DNA from: Owenia fusiformis
Taxonomy: Eukaryota > Annelida > Polychaeta > Sabellida > Oweniidae
Assembly: GCA_903813345.2 (NCBI GenBank)
Contig: CAIIXF020000007.1
Span: forward strand, 6,393,730-6,457,729
Reading direction: 5' to 3'
Length of the DNA: 64,000 nt
Shown here: piece after piece, positions 1 to 14,900 of the stretch
Position numbering within the stretch: position 1 is the stretch's first letter
Layout: each line of letters begins with the position of its first letter
Notes under the pieces: generated by a model
Seen by the model: the letters and a program-made list of their open reading frames with translations, nothing else
What the model was told of the DNA's origin: nothing
Database searches by the model: none
Made by a program: the position numbers and the translations under genes

Positions 1-463
1 CCGAACAGAAATCAAAACATTCCACTAGATATATCAAATGTGATGAACAATCACAATGTAGTAGTAAGGATGCAGACTGTCATCGAAATATTAGGTAACA
101 TTGAATATGTGGTGTGAAAGGTAACGGGTTAAAGTATCAAAAAGGCAAAACTGAATTATAAACTGTGTATAGGGAAAAAAACGTTCATCTTTTATCTACA
201 AGACCATGGCAAAAATGTCTGAAAATATTGATTGGTTTGTCTATGGCGTTGATATACTTTTGGGTACATTTTTTGAGACACCCTATATATATAAGTGCAA
301 CATATTCGATTCAAATGTGCACGTGGTGTTACGATTTTTCTGTTGCCATGGATACATTTATTCAATAATGTGGTCAAACGTTTAAGCTGTATATATCTAC
401 TGTCTAACATAAAAATGCGCCGAGTCAATTTGGTCACTGCTTACGTTATCGCAGATTACCCTA
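1..463. other. No gene seen
   Basis: AT-rich sequence with short overlapping open frames on both strands that show no domain or splice logic. GAGACACCCTATATA near 271 resembles one end of a TACAGGG-type element. Confidence 0.5.
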
Positions 464-1254
464 CTATCACACCAAACTAGTTCTCACTACGTTCTCGAAA
501 ACGGGCTTCAACTGTGTACGAACGCACTGGACCTACTAAGAACCGTTTGGGATCTATTTACAAACTTCATCGAACGTACTCGAACGGGTAGGTCCTCTAG
601 AACTTAGACAATGCTCAAAATGTTCTCGTGGTCATCACGTTCTACAATTAGAACGAGTGACAACGTACTAACGACGAGCTGGACGTACTACGAACGGAAC
701 CGTCGTACTTCAATCCTACTAGGGACGTTTTAACAACGAGTTGAACTGTCTGAGGACGTGTTGAGAACGAGGTAGAACTAATTACAAACGGGTTTAAACT
801 GATTAAGAACGTATTTAACACTGCTTATGAACGAGTTAGCAAAAATATAGCTATCACACCAAACAAGTTGCCACTGCGTTCTTCAAAACTGGTTTTAAAC
901 TGTGTGCGAATGGAATGAACGTAGCTGCAACTTTCTAAGGTCTATTTACGAACTTTATGAACGTTCTCAGACGGGAATGTGATTTTAGAATTTTGAATCG
1001 ATTCAAAATTCGATGGCGACCATACCGTTCTGTAATCAAGTCATGTTGACCTTCTAGACTAAGGGACGCGTTCTACGACGTTGCACACCGACGTGGTGCG
1101 ACCTGAACGAACTGCCAACGAGATGGACGTATTGAAGACTGTTTAAGAACGAAGTAGCTAATTATTTTAGACATATTTACAGCCAGATTGAGCCCGTTTT
1201 ACAACGTTTTCGTAGGACTGGCAAGAACGGGTAAGAACTAGTTTGGTGTGATAG
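464..1254. mobile_element. GAACG-rich inverted-terminal-repeat element, diverged head-to-tail dimer
   Basis: It starts CTATCACACCAAACTAGTTC and ends with the near-perfect reverse complement (GTTTGGTGTGATAG). The same start recurs internally at 851 (CTATCACACCAAACAAGTTG), so 464-850 and 851-1254 are diverged copies. The interior is packed with GAACG/AACGT words unlike the AT-rich surroundings. No coding sequence was seen. Confidence 0.75.
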
Positions 1255-4200
1255 GGGGGTAAGATTCCTTTCCCCGCTTCTATACTTTGACAAAGAATGC
1301 ATCGGTTTCAGAAAAATAATGTCCTAAAGACAGCATTGTTAAAAGCATGAAAGAGAGCAGGAAGAAGCTAGTGTAAATCCAACAATTATTCAACAAATTT
1401 TCATATACTTGACAATTAATGTTTTGTAGTTCTAATTTTGAGGTCTCCAGAGTATACAAGTAATGCACAAAAACCATTATTTTAATGGAAATATCAGTGT
1501 CACCTTGAAACATATTTCTCTCTCTAAATGTGTAAATGTTATTAGCAGTGGTCAGGCACAAAGTGTCTGCGGGCCTGGGGAATAATATTTACAATTATCG
1601 AACGGTCTGTAACGCAGACATACTCATGAAAGGATAAAACCCATAAGGGAGTGAAATTAATTTGTTTGTTTTTTACACTGAGCAACCGTCAATTCACGGA
1701 TGTACTGTCGATTATAAGAATTATTACGAGCCAGCTATATGACCGATACTTGCCCTCACTGCGTGCAGAATTATAAGAAAATACAACGGTCACAAACAAA
1801 AGATGAGCGAGACCATATTTGACCTGGACATTGGACCATATTGCATCATCGGGAAATAAATTAGTTTCATAGCAAATAACACGTCCACCTTTCCAATGAT
1901 GCATCGCGACTTTTTGTCCTATGTCGACTTGTCTGTTAAAAGCGACTTGTAGGAATTCCTTTCAGGAAATGAATACTGATTTAAAGGTACCATCCCTGCG
2001 TCAGTTCCTGATTCTCAAGTACTATTCAGGACGCCACTTTGTATCGACTTTTGCAGAATGAATTTTTCAAATCCAAATGACCATTCGCTTGAATAACAGA
2101 GTGTTGATTAACACAGAAAGGAAAGTAATACGTCGACCATTTACATAATAGATTCATTAAGCCCTATCCCTTCCTGTAACGACATTGCACCTCGTGAATG
2201 CAGATGACCTAAGTACACAATCGTATTCCCCTCTGCTCTTGGGGAGGGAGGGCAAAATATGCTTGTTTAAAATTGAGATATAGTTCTTGAAAGTACTTGT
2301 TGAATTAATTGATGATAAATAAGGTATGGAATATGATGAAAGCCATCATTTAAAATTAGCATGATGGATATTGAAAGATTGTGACATTACCGTTTGACCA
2401 GATTCATGCGCCAATCTCTAATAAGCTTTGAATGAGAACAGTTTTTTGATTTTGATGACATGTGTTTTAGCAGGTTAAATATGGTTGATTTTCTGAAATC
2501 TTGGATTGAGAAATATATCAGTTCAAATTTGTACGATGGCATATTGGATTAACTCGCATATTGTCTGGTTTGAGTGTGCGATTCCCATGATGCACCCTTG
2601 TCAAGTTTATGTTTCCAGGAGGCGATTTTTATATAACATCGTAAAACAATCCTGCATATTCAGAATTAATGACGTAAAAATAAGCAAAGTGATATTGTGG
2701 ATTGAACTCGACCTTGTCTTTTGACAATGGTTGCACACTCGGAAATTAAAGGTACTGCACATTAGAACAATAAACTAAACATACAATACATGCATCTCTA
2801 TACTGTACAAGAATCCAATACCACTTTCGTGGAAATGCAGTTAATGCTCAACACAGAGTACCGCATATAAGCCGAAAAACCCACTATCATTTTGTGAAGG
2901 CGTAGATTAATGCCAGTTTTAGTTTGTATACAATTTTGAATTGTATGTCTGTGGTCTTTGTATGGGACTAGATGCCATACTTGGCAATTCCGATGCTACT
3001 ATCCCCTCGACACTATCATCGATCAAGTTTCACAATAAACACACTTATTGTAGCATCGCACTAACAGCTAATACGAGAGACAGGAGACTCCTAAGTTGAG
3101 AGACGAAACAATTTAATGCAAATTAACTTGCATGTATCATTTACTCTATATGACCCTTGAATATTTCTAGACACTTCATGATCGATAATTTGCATAAGCA
3201 GTCATTTGTAGAAAAACTTATGCACAGCTAATCTAAACAAATCCCTTGGTTCAGATTGTGGAATCGAGGAGTTGAATAAAATATACTAAGGGAGACTTTT
3301 TACAGCATGCTATGGGGAATATATCGACTCTCGTAATATTATATTAATATCGTAGTCTTCGTAGATGGCAAGCGCATAAAGACAGTGAATTTAATTAGTG
3401 TGATTCTCTCATAGTATGGTATGAAGCTTTTCACTCTATTAGTCATGTATAGATGCCAGTGATGATCATTTGTAGAGCGGAATGGCGAATGAATGTATTG
3501 GGGATGTCATAAGACAATTCTCCATAAGCTTAGGAATAATACTCTGCATTTCTTACTAATCTTAAATTGTACGAAATGTATGTAAAGGATATATTAAGAA
3601 TGTAAAGTCCATTTAGATATTTCATAATCAGTATCTTTCCCCTGTCACTACATTCTCTTAGCCCGGATATCAATGTTATACCTCAGGATGTGTCCTATCT
3701 TATCCCTCTAACACACTTGCTTATTCAAAACGGTACGTAGATTTTCAATTTACCCAAAAATAGGTTCATCGAAACGCGATCACATTTTGGGATCACACGT
3801 TGACTGCTAACGCAACCGTACCATCGTATTCTATTTAATGCATGAAAGTTAAATAGTATAGCAACGTCTGAACATTTCGTCTTTCATTCCAGTAACTTTG
3901 AAATCTTGAAACAATCGATACATGCATTATATTTAATGCAAATTATTATATTTCCAGGTATGTACTCATTGCATCAGATCCAGGAAAATATAAATTTTAT
4001 TTAAGACCATGACTTGCAAAGGCATCTAAAATTATAGTTCAACCAGGTCCAACTATTATCGTAGGACGAGAAATTGAAATAAATCTTTAAAAATAAATAT
4101 CACCACTATGTGCATGTACTTAACACAGATAACTGTAACTGATACAGGAAGAGCACGTGCATTTTACTTGCTTCTCGAATAAAAATATACATATACAATT

Positions 4201-6110
4201 ACATAATAAAAATGCCAAAATGAGCATAGATAAAAAGAGAAAAGAGTCAATAATATAATTTGACTCTCAGGTGGCCCTCCGACGTACTTAGTTACCAATG
4301 CGAATGTATAACGAAACATTACAGGATTATGTCCAAAATGCAGGTATCCTTTACAACAATGCTTATATTCACAGAGCGTCTTTCATCGCTCTCGTTGACA
4401 TTTTTCCTAACTCATCAATGCAAGAGGAATATTAAACAAAGCAGCGAGTTAAATGCCGTACGCGCAGATAAATGTAAATTGCAAAATTTTGTAAATCAAT
4501 TTAGTTGGATCTTTAAGTTATTCAAACACCACATGTGTTAATTAACAAATATAAGATGCGGAAGAGTAGATCAATACCTTACATAATCTAATCTGTATAT
4601 CTTACAAAATGGAAACATTTAAATGCGTATTATGTTAACACGCTAGCCTTTCCAATTGTGTAATGGAACCTTTGGGTTAATTACGTCATGTATTTCACCT
4701 TCACATTTTAGCACCCTTTGCTCATTGGTATTTGGATATTCTGAACAGATCGCAGCTTAATTTTTATCATATTTTAATGATATGGTAAATATGGTATGTA
4801 GCATGTTGTTCACAGTTAAAAAAAACTTTAATTATGTTCTGATAATTGCAAATACTGACGTCATCGGATAGATGATCGCTATTTCACTGTATAACAATAA
4901 AAATCATTTGGGAATACGGTAACCCTGGGAGGATAACAATATGCTATTTATTGGTTGAACTATTTCAGAACTACAATCATAACTAGTAAACGGTACCAGC
5001 ATATGGTAACAAAACAGAACAGATGCATAGTAAAGCTTGGGAAGATAGGCAATAAAATGCATGCACTGCAATGACATCTTACGATCCGGTATGTAATCGA
5101 AAAAACGGGATATAGCCTCGTTTTGACGCACTCATCATAATATGTTTATTGTCGCTGTTGCTCCATAGCGCAGCATACATCTACTACTTTACAGTAATAC
5201 ATATTCACTGATTAACATTACGCCAGTGATTTTCAAATCGATATGGATGATTGTATGGCGAAACGAGTGGTCAGGCGAAGGGCAAACATGGAGAGTCAGA
5301 AACCCACTTATCGCTACTACTAACATAGGCTTGAGTGTATCATAAAGGATTATATGATAGGCAGCAAATAGAAGCAGGGATACATTCGATTGAATGGAAC
5401 TAACAATCAGGGATTTGGGGTAGGTAAAATGGATTCTTCTCATAGCTAAGATGATATGTGCATACTTGTTAAATATTACCAGAGGCATCACATACGGGGC
5501 TGTCGATAACAACTATAGAAATCCCTTGTAAATTACACAAATACAATCATCGCTTGGTCCTGCAATACACAAGCCTCATAATTAATGAATGCATTCAGTA
5601 TCTAAGAACATGGGGATTAATTATAGCCACGTGCTGAACGAATCAATATATTGCTAAATATTAAGCCATCTCAACCATGTAATAACATCAAGTACGCTCG
5701 CCTGTGGTTGTGTTTGACATAGCTGTTCTTGCGAACTCGTTCATTTTCTTAACATAGACGAAACGGGTTTAATTTCATGAAATCGATTGGGTTGTGCAGT
5801 AATTAAAATACAATGCGGAGATGCGTATCAACGAGGTTTATTGATATTTCAAACTATTGCCATCGTGTTGTGTTTATAATGGTTTGTGTATAAATTGATC
5901 AGTTTTAGTTTTGTCCTGCTCCTTAAAACAATTTGTAAATGAAGGCAATCATACTTTACAAGTTCAACTTGGAAGAATAAAACAAATCTCTTAGTCTTAC
6001 ATGTATTTCTGTCAAAAATAGAGAGAAAATCAAAAATGTCAGCAGTTTACAGCATGTCGGAATAACATGCACCATCTAGGGACATATCGTTTCTCCATTG
6101 CATGCTTACA
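1255..6110. other. Intergenic sequence, no gene seen
   Basis: Unique-looking AT-rich DNA. Open frames up to 107 codons on either strand lack recognisable domains or splice-site structure. Confidence 0.5.
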
Positions 6111-6525
6111 CAGGGAGTGGAAACGAGTAGAGTATTTTCGTAGAGTACACAGAAAATGCATAAAACCCGCCATCTTTATTCAAATATTAGGTAGGTGTAG
6201 TTTTCGATTGACATCGATGAATGTACCCCTCACCTCGTCCTGCCAATGAGTTCATCACATTCCCAAGACATCGATAGGGGAAACATTCAATTGTCACAAA
6301 TGACACTGTAGTTTTTTAATAATTTTGGGATAACCACGGATTTTTGTTCAAAATCAAAATATTTCTTTATTTGAGCCAACATTGGAGAAAAACTAGATGG
6401 GTGGCTGTAACCGTGATGGGCGCGTTTGCAGGTGAGGAAATACTATAAAACGTTCACATACTACTAAATAAAACTACAACTACCTGCGTACTCTACGAAA
6501 ATACTCTAAGCGTTTCCACCCCCAG
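6111..6525. mobile_element. MITE-like element with ~45-bp inverted termini
   Basis: The left end GGGAGTGGAAACG followed by TAGAGTATTTTCGTAGAGTA is repeated in inverse orientation at 6484-6525. The ~415-bp element has no coding capacity. Confidence 0.75.
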
Positions 6526-6925
6526 ATAAACGCACACATGCGTTAAGGAATTGAGGCATTCACGTTCTCATATGACTAACAAAGATACATCCATCTTTAC
6601 CCCATGCAAGATATTGCCATCTTTTATCCTAAAAAGTCACACGTGCAAGATGAGATTTACTTGTGACATCACTGGTCTATAAACATCAACATGGCAACGG
6701 ACACACCGTTGCTATGAGTATCCATGCTAATTCTACAAAACTAAGCTGTGACGTCATAATGGAGCTTTGTTGCCACGTGTATCTATACATTTTCTTCAAT
6801 ATTGTTATGACGTCATAACAATTGCAACATGAAGTTTAATTAATTTGAAGCTTTTTTTAACTCAGATTTATGATAAAATGGTGAAAATATGGCATAATGC
6901 AGAGTCATTTGAGAAAAACTTTCTT

Positions 6926-7046
6926 GTACTCGTACCTGAGCAATATCGTCCATTCTTGACTCGCTTTGAAAATCGTCTTCGACTCGATAAAGAAGAATTA
7001 TCAAAGCTCGTCAAGAATGGACGATCTTGCACAGGTACTCATATAA
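6926..7046. repeat. Hairpin-forming inverted repeat, ~42-bp arms
   Basis: ATCGTCCATTCTTGAC near 6947 is matched inversely by GTCAAGAATGGACGAT near 7008. The match extends outward to GTACCTG/CAGGTAC and inward to GCTTTGA/TCAAAGC. The overlapping + strand open frame (6845-7111) is not supported as a gene. Confidence 0.65.
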
Positions 7047-7049
7047 AGA

Positions 7050-10000
7050 ACCTCTATTTCTGGACAAAAAAAGTGACAAACAAAAAGAACTCATTGTACA
7101 AATCAAATTGATGCAAATAATTTCTCGAGTAAGTATGTCAATGTACTATATAAGCCAATATACGACAATGATAATGCCATGCATACCACTCTATGATATA
7201 TCTCGACACTCAATTCTTTAGCTGATGAGGTAAAACGGTATGTACGTGTATCAGCTCCTTAATTTGTTGTTATGAAAATCTCTGTTAGCCTTAAATCTAA
7301 AGCTGTGTATTATACGATAATGGGTAATCACTGTGTGGACTTCCAAGTCAATCTGACCTGGATTCTCAAATGATCAGTACAAAACAAATGTTAGAAGTGT
7401 TTCAAGTCGTATTTCTCATTGCCACTGTAAAATATATTGTCCAAAATCTATGGGGATTCAAGTCAATCATCGGGGTCCTAGCTCATAACTCCTTCACTTA
7501 ATTAGTACTCGTTACATGCCTGCGTCTCCTAATTTGTCGTCATGGTAACATATATTGCAAAGAATATGTCGAGATTCATTACATGTTCATCTGATTAAAT
7601 TATTCTGAGCAATGCTTCTTAAATTATTGCAAGTTCTTGGTGGCCATTAAAAAACACATATTGTACTCCTAGAGCTATTGATAAATGACTCAAAGATTTT
7701 AATAGTTTACATCCTGGTGCAAGCATATAAATATTAATATATAATCCCATGTTTAGTCACTCAGACGTGTGAACCACTGCACGCGTACGGGCAATATAAT
7801 GTTCTTCACGTCATTAATTTTCTTAATTCACAAATATTTTTTTCCTATACCAATCAGCTGGGTTGTTTAAGTCATACTTTAAATACGTTGCACTAATTCT
7901 AATGAATAAGAAATCACCCAAGATATTCTCTTTTATTTGTTTCATTGGTGTAAAGCTTCTGGTGTAAGGATAATGACTTCATTAATTACAAATCAGTATA
8001 ACCACGTTACCAGGCCTGTTCTAGGGGTAATAGTGCTAGTTTAGAAGGCATTTATTTTATATATCGACCTGAGCAGTATGTGACGTCATAGTGGCGGGCC
8101 AGATTGCCAGTCAATAATATTAACGCCTGGCAATTTTCCCCGGGAAATTAGATATCGTTCAATGCCTAAGATTTTCTTGTTATTTCAGCCCTGGACATTA
8201 ACGGTGGTACAATATTTCACTATATTGCCCTTCAAAATGACGTTATTGTAGTATTAACAATAGTATTCGTAAAATTCAAAAAAGTGGAACTCCAAATCTC
8301 ATATTATTGTTGAAGTTAATAAAAAGATTTATCAAATCCGATAAACAGCTTTACATTCTATAGTACTGAATTCCACAATGAAATTCCAGAATGAAAGAAC
8401 ATGGATGTTATTCATACGCTAAAACCATTGAATTAGAGAACCATTCAATTTTACATATATTTGATATTATACATTAAGGTGTTTACAAAAAAATAAGCGC
8501 TAATATTCTTAAAAGTTGTAGCGTTGGATTTCCATTTCCAAAATTATGTAAGGAAAAGATGTAGTTTTTAAGACAACCTTATTAAAAAGGTTTTAAGTAT
8601 GGTATTCAACCCAATAGGTTAATATAAGGAAAATGAGGCAGAAATAATTGCAAGTTTTGTATATTAAATGCCCTGTAATTCAGAAATACGGTTTTGCGAA
8701 AAGGGGCTTAATCCGAGGAGTATTCAAAAGTATTTCTATAAAATGTTGTTAATTGTGGACCACCCCTCGTATATGATTTATATTTATTGGAAACATAACT
8801 AATTGATTAATGTACTTAAGTCAATCGCAAGACAGCGTGGGAGTACATTGTGACAAAATGAACTTATTAATAGAGAGACTCAATATGACATGAGGTAAAG
8901 TTGCGATTATTGACATTTCCCGAGGTTGACAGTCAACCGAGTTGAGAGGTATGATAGGCCTTATTGTTAGTCATTCCTAATAAGAAAATGATAATGAAAA
9001 TGACATACATATAATACTCTTACCACCCGATTAATAATGATGACGTCATAATGAAAACAGGCTGTCAAGTAATATTAACCGGCAATGCATTTCGCGGTCA
9101 TTTCTCTTGTCATTTCCATTCTCTATGATCTCTGGTTGAATAGCTACCGTTGCAAGATGCATTCAAATATAATTTAAACTGTAATCATAGATAGTTTTCT
9201 TATTGCTTTTCTCGTTTCTGCTTGCTTCCTTACTGAGATGGTTGCTGATAAATTGATCGTGACCTGTCTAGTGAAACAAGTCTTTCCACTGACACAACAT
9301 TAAGGCCTGCAACAACAATAACACTGGTAATATGATATTCTTTATTTACAGGGGATATCCATACGAGAAAATACAATTGAGGATTCAAACGATGCAATAA
9401 GCTTGAGACAATCGATAGCTGTATCTTACAAATAACACAACGAAGCAATGGATGTGAACATTGGATTGCGGTCGCCTCGCTAAGTATTTCCACATCGTAC
9501 CATCACGTATATTATGAGACAGCGTTCCCTGTGATGTTGATAAAAATTGATTATCGATCCTGAGCTCCGCATAATGGGACAGCTCTGGAAGGGGGAAAAC
9601 GGCAGAGTATGCTCCACTTGATGCCTACATCAAAAACATATAGCGGAGTATGCCCCTTGGCAGAAGCCCTACCGACCCTTGATCTGAAATCAAAGTAACA
9701 AGAAAAAGTTAGGCCAAGGTAACTAGGCTAAGAACAGTTCTTAACCAAGGCCCCGTAATCTCTTATCAGCAATTGTGGAGGTTTATCATTTATAGGAAAT
9801 GGATTTATGAATTGTTTACTATCACCGTTTCGGTTTCCATCTGATTAAATAAGATAAAACTGACCTTATTATTTTGTATGGCAGCTCTCAAATAAGCAGC
9901 ATTCTTATTACAGGGATGCGTGAATCGATTTGGTAAATTGGCGTTATGCGCTGCCATTAGTGTTTCACCCTGCTACTACTACTTTGGAAATCATAAACTA

Positions 10001-11025
10001 TATACAAATACTCGAACAGTATTTTTGTGATTCGAATCGCGATCGTGCGTAAGTATTCAATCATAGCGGAATTATTAATGATCGTCTTAGAACCTAGATG
10101 GATGTGTATAGTTTTGCAAAAACGATATAACCGATATAACGTTTGTAGTTATCGCATCATTTAGTATACTATAAGGTCATTTATCTAGGTCCGTTAAGTA
10201 CAAGAGAACATGAGAAACAACTGAAAATCCAATGAATCGAGATACAAAGGCTACGATAGAAACAGCTTCAACATCAACCCGGGGCATCCAAGATTCCTGA
10301 ATCAATCAGTTTGAACAAAACAGAAAAGTAGAGACACATGGATTCGATAAGTAAACGTTATCAAACGACATGGGTGCATGTTTGTTAAAGCAAAGTGTCA
10401 ATATCCCTCTAAACTGAACATATCACAGAGGGATAGAGCTCGATAAATAGCTATGGGCACCCGGGAATTCAATCTACCATAACCCAGTAGATTCTTATTC
10501 GGATAGTACAGAAAGCGAATTGCAATGAGGTTATCAGTGTTTGACTATTCCGTTATATAGAAACTGATCAGATGGATTAAAAGCCTTCAGCACCCATCGT
10601 TAGCTGGATCCACCGATTCAAGAGTTATATATAGCGACTGCAGGAGAGGGCGAACCTCTACTGCAACTCTTGTTTATAGAATATAAACTTACACGGGAGG
10701 ATATATTTACATCTTCCTATCGTATACATACAGGATCTTAAGTAGCGGAATTAAAGGACGCCGAAGAAGTATTTGCGTTCAGCCATCAGTTCTTATTCGA
10801 ACTTTCCATAGAGATTGGGATTGTGAACTTTGAATTCCATCGAACTCGGGTAGACAGCAGTAAAGTAAATGGTGTATTCAGAGGTGAAACGAACGCTATG
10901 TCGTGATGTATTGGCTGCGCATAGAATGATATGAGGTCTATGATTAACGGCAGACATAATTGCAGTTTGCACGGAGCTACTGGCTATATCTATTGATTCT
11001 AACCGCCTATAGGTAGTAATCCAAA
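7050..11025. other. Upstream region of the GPR158-like gene
   Basis: No gene was recognised. TGACGTCA (CRE) words occur near 8082 and 9042. The promoter and any non-coding first exon must lie here or further left but could not be placed. Confidence 0.4.
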
Positions 11026-11954
11026 ATGAATATATTGGACAATTTGGTATTTTTTCTTTTCAATATTATCATAAATACTTGGATGGGGTTCACTAATGGA
11101 GATGCCAACTCCATACGGCCTCTTCACAAGAGAACTCCTGATAGTTCATACCGTATTAACGTGGTTGACAGAAATACTGGAATAAGCGTGATAAACATCA
11201 CCGACATCCAGGCAACGCTCCCGTTACTCGCTTCCCGCAAGCCATTGGACAGGGCGGCTGTCGCACTGGAATACATTCGCCAAAAACACAAACTCCAAGC
11301 GGGAAAGAAATGCAAAAGCATTTCAATATCACAGTTCAATATTAGTGAGAACGGTTTTTCAGATCTCAATGCGTCATTACAACAGTTCCGCTACCAAGTT
11401 GATAGGGCCATAAAAACTGCCAATGTTATTAGTAATTTATTACAAACTACACAAGGCACACGGAGTTGGGACCATAGTGACTGGAGAAATTTTCTGTATA
11501 ATAAAATATATTATTATTCCCTTGTCAAAGCCATGGTCAACGATGAGCCTTCTATATTCGGGGCAAGAATAGCATTCGATAAAAACCAATTCAGATATAC
11601 TAATAAACCCTTCTGTCCATTCGTTACCAAAATCAACAATGGAGAATCATCGTCTCCTGACCTCAACGTTGGGGACTTAGGTGATAGTCTCGACTACACG
11701 AATCGAACGCCACATACATCCTGGTTCTGGAGGGTCAAGGACGCAAATACCAATGACCAAGTTCTTTCCCATAACGAACGGAAGACATTTCGAGACCAAA
11801 GAGTTGATTCTCCAAATCCTACCAAATACGACGTTATATTGGCCAATAAGAACGATGGGCTGTGGACATTCCCATTCTACAGCTGTGACAGTAAATCCTG
11901 GCTAGTGACATACTCCGTACCATTTTATGGTAAAGACGATGGGAGCCGTTTTAA
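11026..11954 (+). CDS. GPR158-like: GPR158-like exon 1: signal peptide and Cache ectodomain
   Basis: The exon has 309 codons plus 2 nt. Residues ~7-22 (LVFFLFNIIINTWMGF) form a hydrophobic leader. The remainder is the extracellular ligand-binding-like region, with Trp-rich segments (SWDHSDWRNFLYNKI; TSWFWRVKDANTNDQ) and the Cache hallmark GLWTFPFYSC..SWLVTYSVPFYG near the end. Several NxS/T sites are present. The donor is TTTAA|GTAAGT; AA joins the first A of exon 2 to give Lys, then GVVALDIS. The start context is AAAATGA. Confidence 0.9.
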
Positions 11955-14900
11955 GTAAGTAACATTTCATGCTTGTAATTCGTATAGAAGTGAGTAGCTT
12001 CCACTATTTGGTGTTACTTGGTAACAGTGGCTTCCCCTAACTTTCCCCACATACGGTCCAACACGCCTCATATGGATCTATCACATGATATCCAAAATGG
12101 CGAACAACAGTAAGTTGGATTCCTTTATGGTCCAATAAGCCTATGTGGATCTAGCACATGGATACGATGTGACCCAATACCAACTTTGACCTATGGACCC
12201 CCTCCAATATGAAAGAGTACCATGTGAGAACACTCGTTCTGTGAGATAAAAAATAAAATGGGGATTTCTATATTATAGAGAAAAACATAAAATCTTAACC
12301 CGGTCTGATCAACCTTAATCGGAAATATGACAACATTCGTTGAATCGAAGCAAGCCACTTATCTACTGAGTACATGCAGGTAATCACAACGGCGCCTTTG
12401 ACTTATTAACAATTAAAATTGATAATTAAAATCGACTCATCGGGTTATTATTTGAGTTACATCAAAATCAACATAGCTCAAGTCAACCTTTTCTTACAAT
12501 ATCGGATTATCAGCAATGGCAGTACTAGTCTTACAGAAAAAGCACCACGACTTCCGTTTCGACAGCTCGATGCATTAATTGAACTTGGAAATGCCCAACA
12601 TTATGTCAGTGAAAACAATTTCCACCTTTATTTGCTAAATTGATTTGATATTCAATATTTTATTAGAGAAATGGAGTCAAAGCTTAGAATGTTTACTCTA
12701 TATTTTTATTTAATTGAAGCTCAAATAGACTTTACAAATTCTTTTCATTGCTATCATGTTCACTTGGTTACCTAAGCCGAACTATAGACCATGCGGATGA
12801 TCAACTTGAAATGAACTACAGTTAATTAGCACTTATGGCTCTCTCATAAAACCCCAGTGGCAGTAGGCTAAGCTTGTATTTGCGAATGCAACTTTCGACT
12901 GTCGGCTACCGGATTAACCTGCTATAATGGACATCTCATTTAAATATGAATAGCACCTGCTACTATTCGATTCATATTTACATGAGTTCATAAAATAGTA
13001 GGTTGATCCTGCAGCCGACAGTCGCACGTTGCATTTCGTTTTCTAAAAATTCAATATGGCCGCCAGTTTCATTTGTGATTTTTGTCAACTTGCATAAAGG
13101 CTTCAAACTAAATGTTCAAAAGATGATTGTAACATCAATAATTGTCCATGTCCAGGGTGAGCCAAAAAATGTAACCTAAACAAATGTGGATAACTAAGTC
13201 ATCCAGCATGGGTTTAAAGGCACATTTGAACATTGTTCAATGTTTTTTCATTCCATCAAGTTTCGTTGGTCTATCTCAAATGACCACGATTTCAAGGTTA
13301 TTTTACAAAACATCCTCAAAATGCCAGTCTCATCTCTTGAGGCCAATTTGAACACACCAGGTGACTAGATGCCAACAAATATCATGTGTAAAGGCTCTAA
13401 TCATCCTTCTTATCTGTTGTTTCAACTCTCTGATGTCTCTCCAAGGGAGTAGCCGTGATTTACCAAGGGGTGTTCAAGTTTCCCCAAGCCTATGGTTCGG
13501 TTTATATCGAAGAGGGGGTTCAAGGCGAAGTGGTTGGGGTGTTCGCAAGACAGAAACGGTTTCAACAAACCAATCAAATTACTACTGAGTGCGGTTCGTT
13601 CCAGGCCTTTGGTGTGTTGATCTTTCAGAAAAGGGGTTGTTACTGGTCGGGTGTTTTATAAAGAAAATAATTCAAGGCGAATGGGAGTTTGCATGACGCC
13701 TACGAACCCTCTCTCACTATGCCCATACATCTGGAGTTGTAAATGAGGACAATATCTTTGGAAATGGCTCCAAATATAAAAGTTTGGGGATTCCTATTGG
13801 GTGATTTTTCCGCATTTGGAGCATTTTTAAAATGACCATTCAATTGTGACCATACAGAGTAGACCAATGAAACTTAGTAGAATGAAAGAACATTGCATAA
13901 GGTTTAATTGTGCCAAATATGAATTCAAACCATGTTGGAAGACATTTGTTTGGGTTACATTTTGAGCTCACCCTGTATAATTATAAGAATACTAATGATC
14001 GGTGAATAATACCAAGTCATTTTATCTATTGTTTTTCAACACATTAACACATTAAATTAACACATAAGAAAACAAGTGCCAAATGAGCTCCTTATATCCC
14101 CACAAGGTAAGCATTAAGTCTTAACCTGTTGCCAAACCTTCGAGTCCATGGTCATATCCTGAATCATGATACACGTGAGGTTTACACAAGATAAAGTGTT
14201 AGGAGTTTGTTCAAAATAGTCCTGGAAGCTGGTCATTGTCTCACAGTAAGTTTGTGAATATATTGTTCAGCTGAATACAGTCTATGTTGGTACTGCTGAT
14301 TTCTTCTAATATACAGGGTGTCCGAAAACACTGTACCCAAATAAATTACTCTTTTTACCACATCAAAAAGTTTGCACATTATAAAGTAAATTAATTTGCC
14401 AATTGTCAGTTAAAATATCATGAAATATGTAAGCTACTGACTGAGAGATTTATTATTTAGTTAGAACACTCAAAAAGATCTCCCAATTGAATCCAATTCC
14501 AAACGTATAAAACTAGATAATGGTACTAAAACAGGTACTCGCTAAAACTGAATGAAATTACTTAATGAAATGTGTAATTTTTGTCAGATCACCAAATTTC
14601 ATGATTTATCAAAAAGTGTTAGTTGAATCTGTCTGAAACTCAAATGACATACTATTGGATGACCTTGTCAATGTACATATTGTGATTAAACATGAATATG
14701 TCGGTTGCCATACAAACAAGCCAAGGTTTTAATGAATTTTAGCATTGCACCAGTGGAGATTTGGCCCATGTTTTTTTAAATGTTATGGAAAATGATTTAA
14801 ATGACAACTGTGTAAATCAAAGCTATTATTGGAGAACATTTGTCACTGAATTCAAATATGCTATCAAAAATAAACAAAAGTAAGTCATTCGTAGTAAAAG

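Noticed and set aside
6845-7111. 88-codon frame (MKLFLTQIYDKMVKIWHN) resembling a small gene
   Set aside because: It spans a hairpin inverted repeat, has no recognisable domain and no splice evidence.
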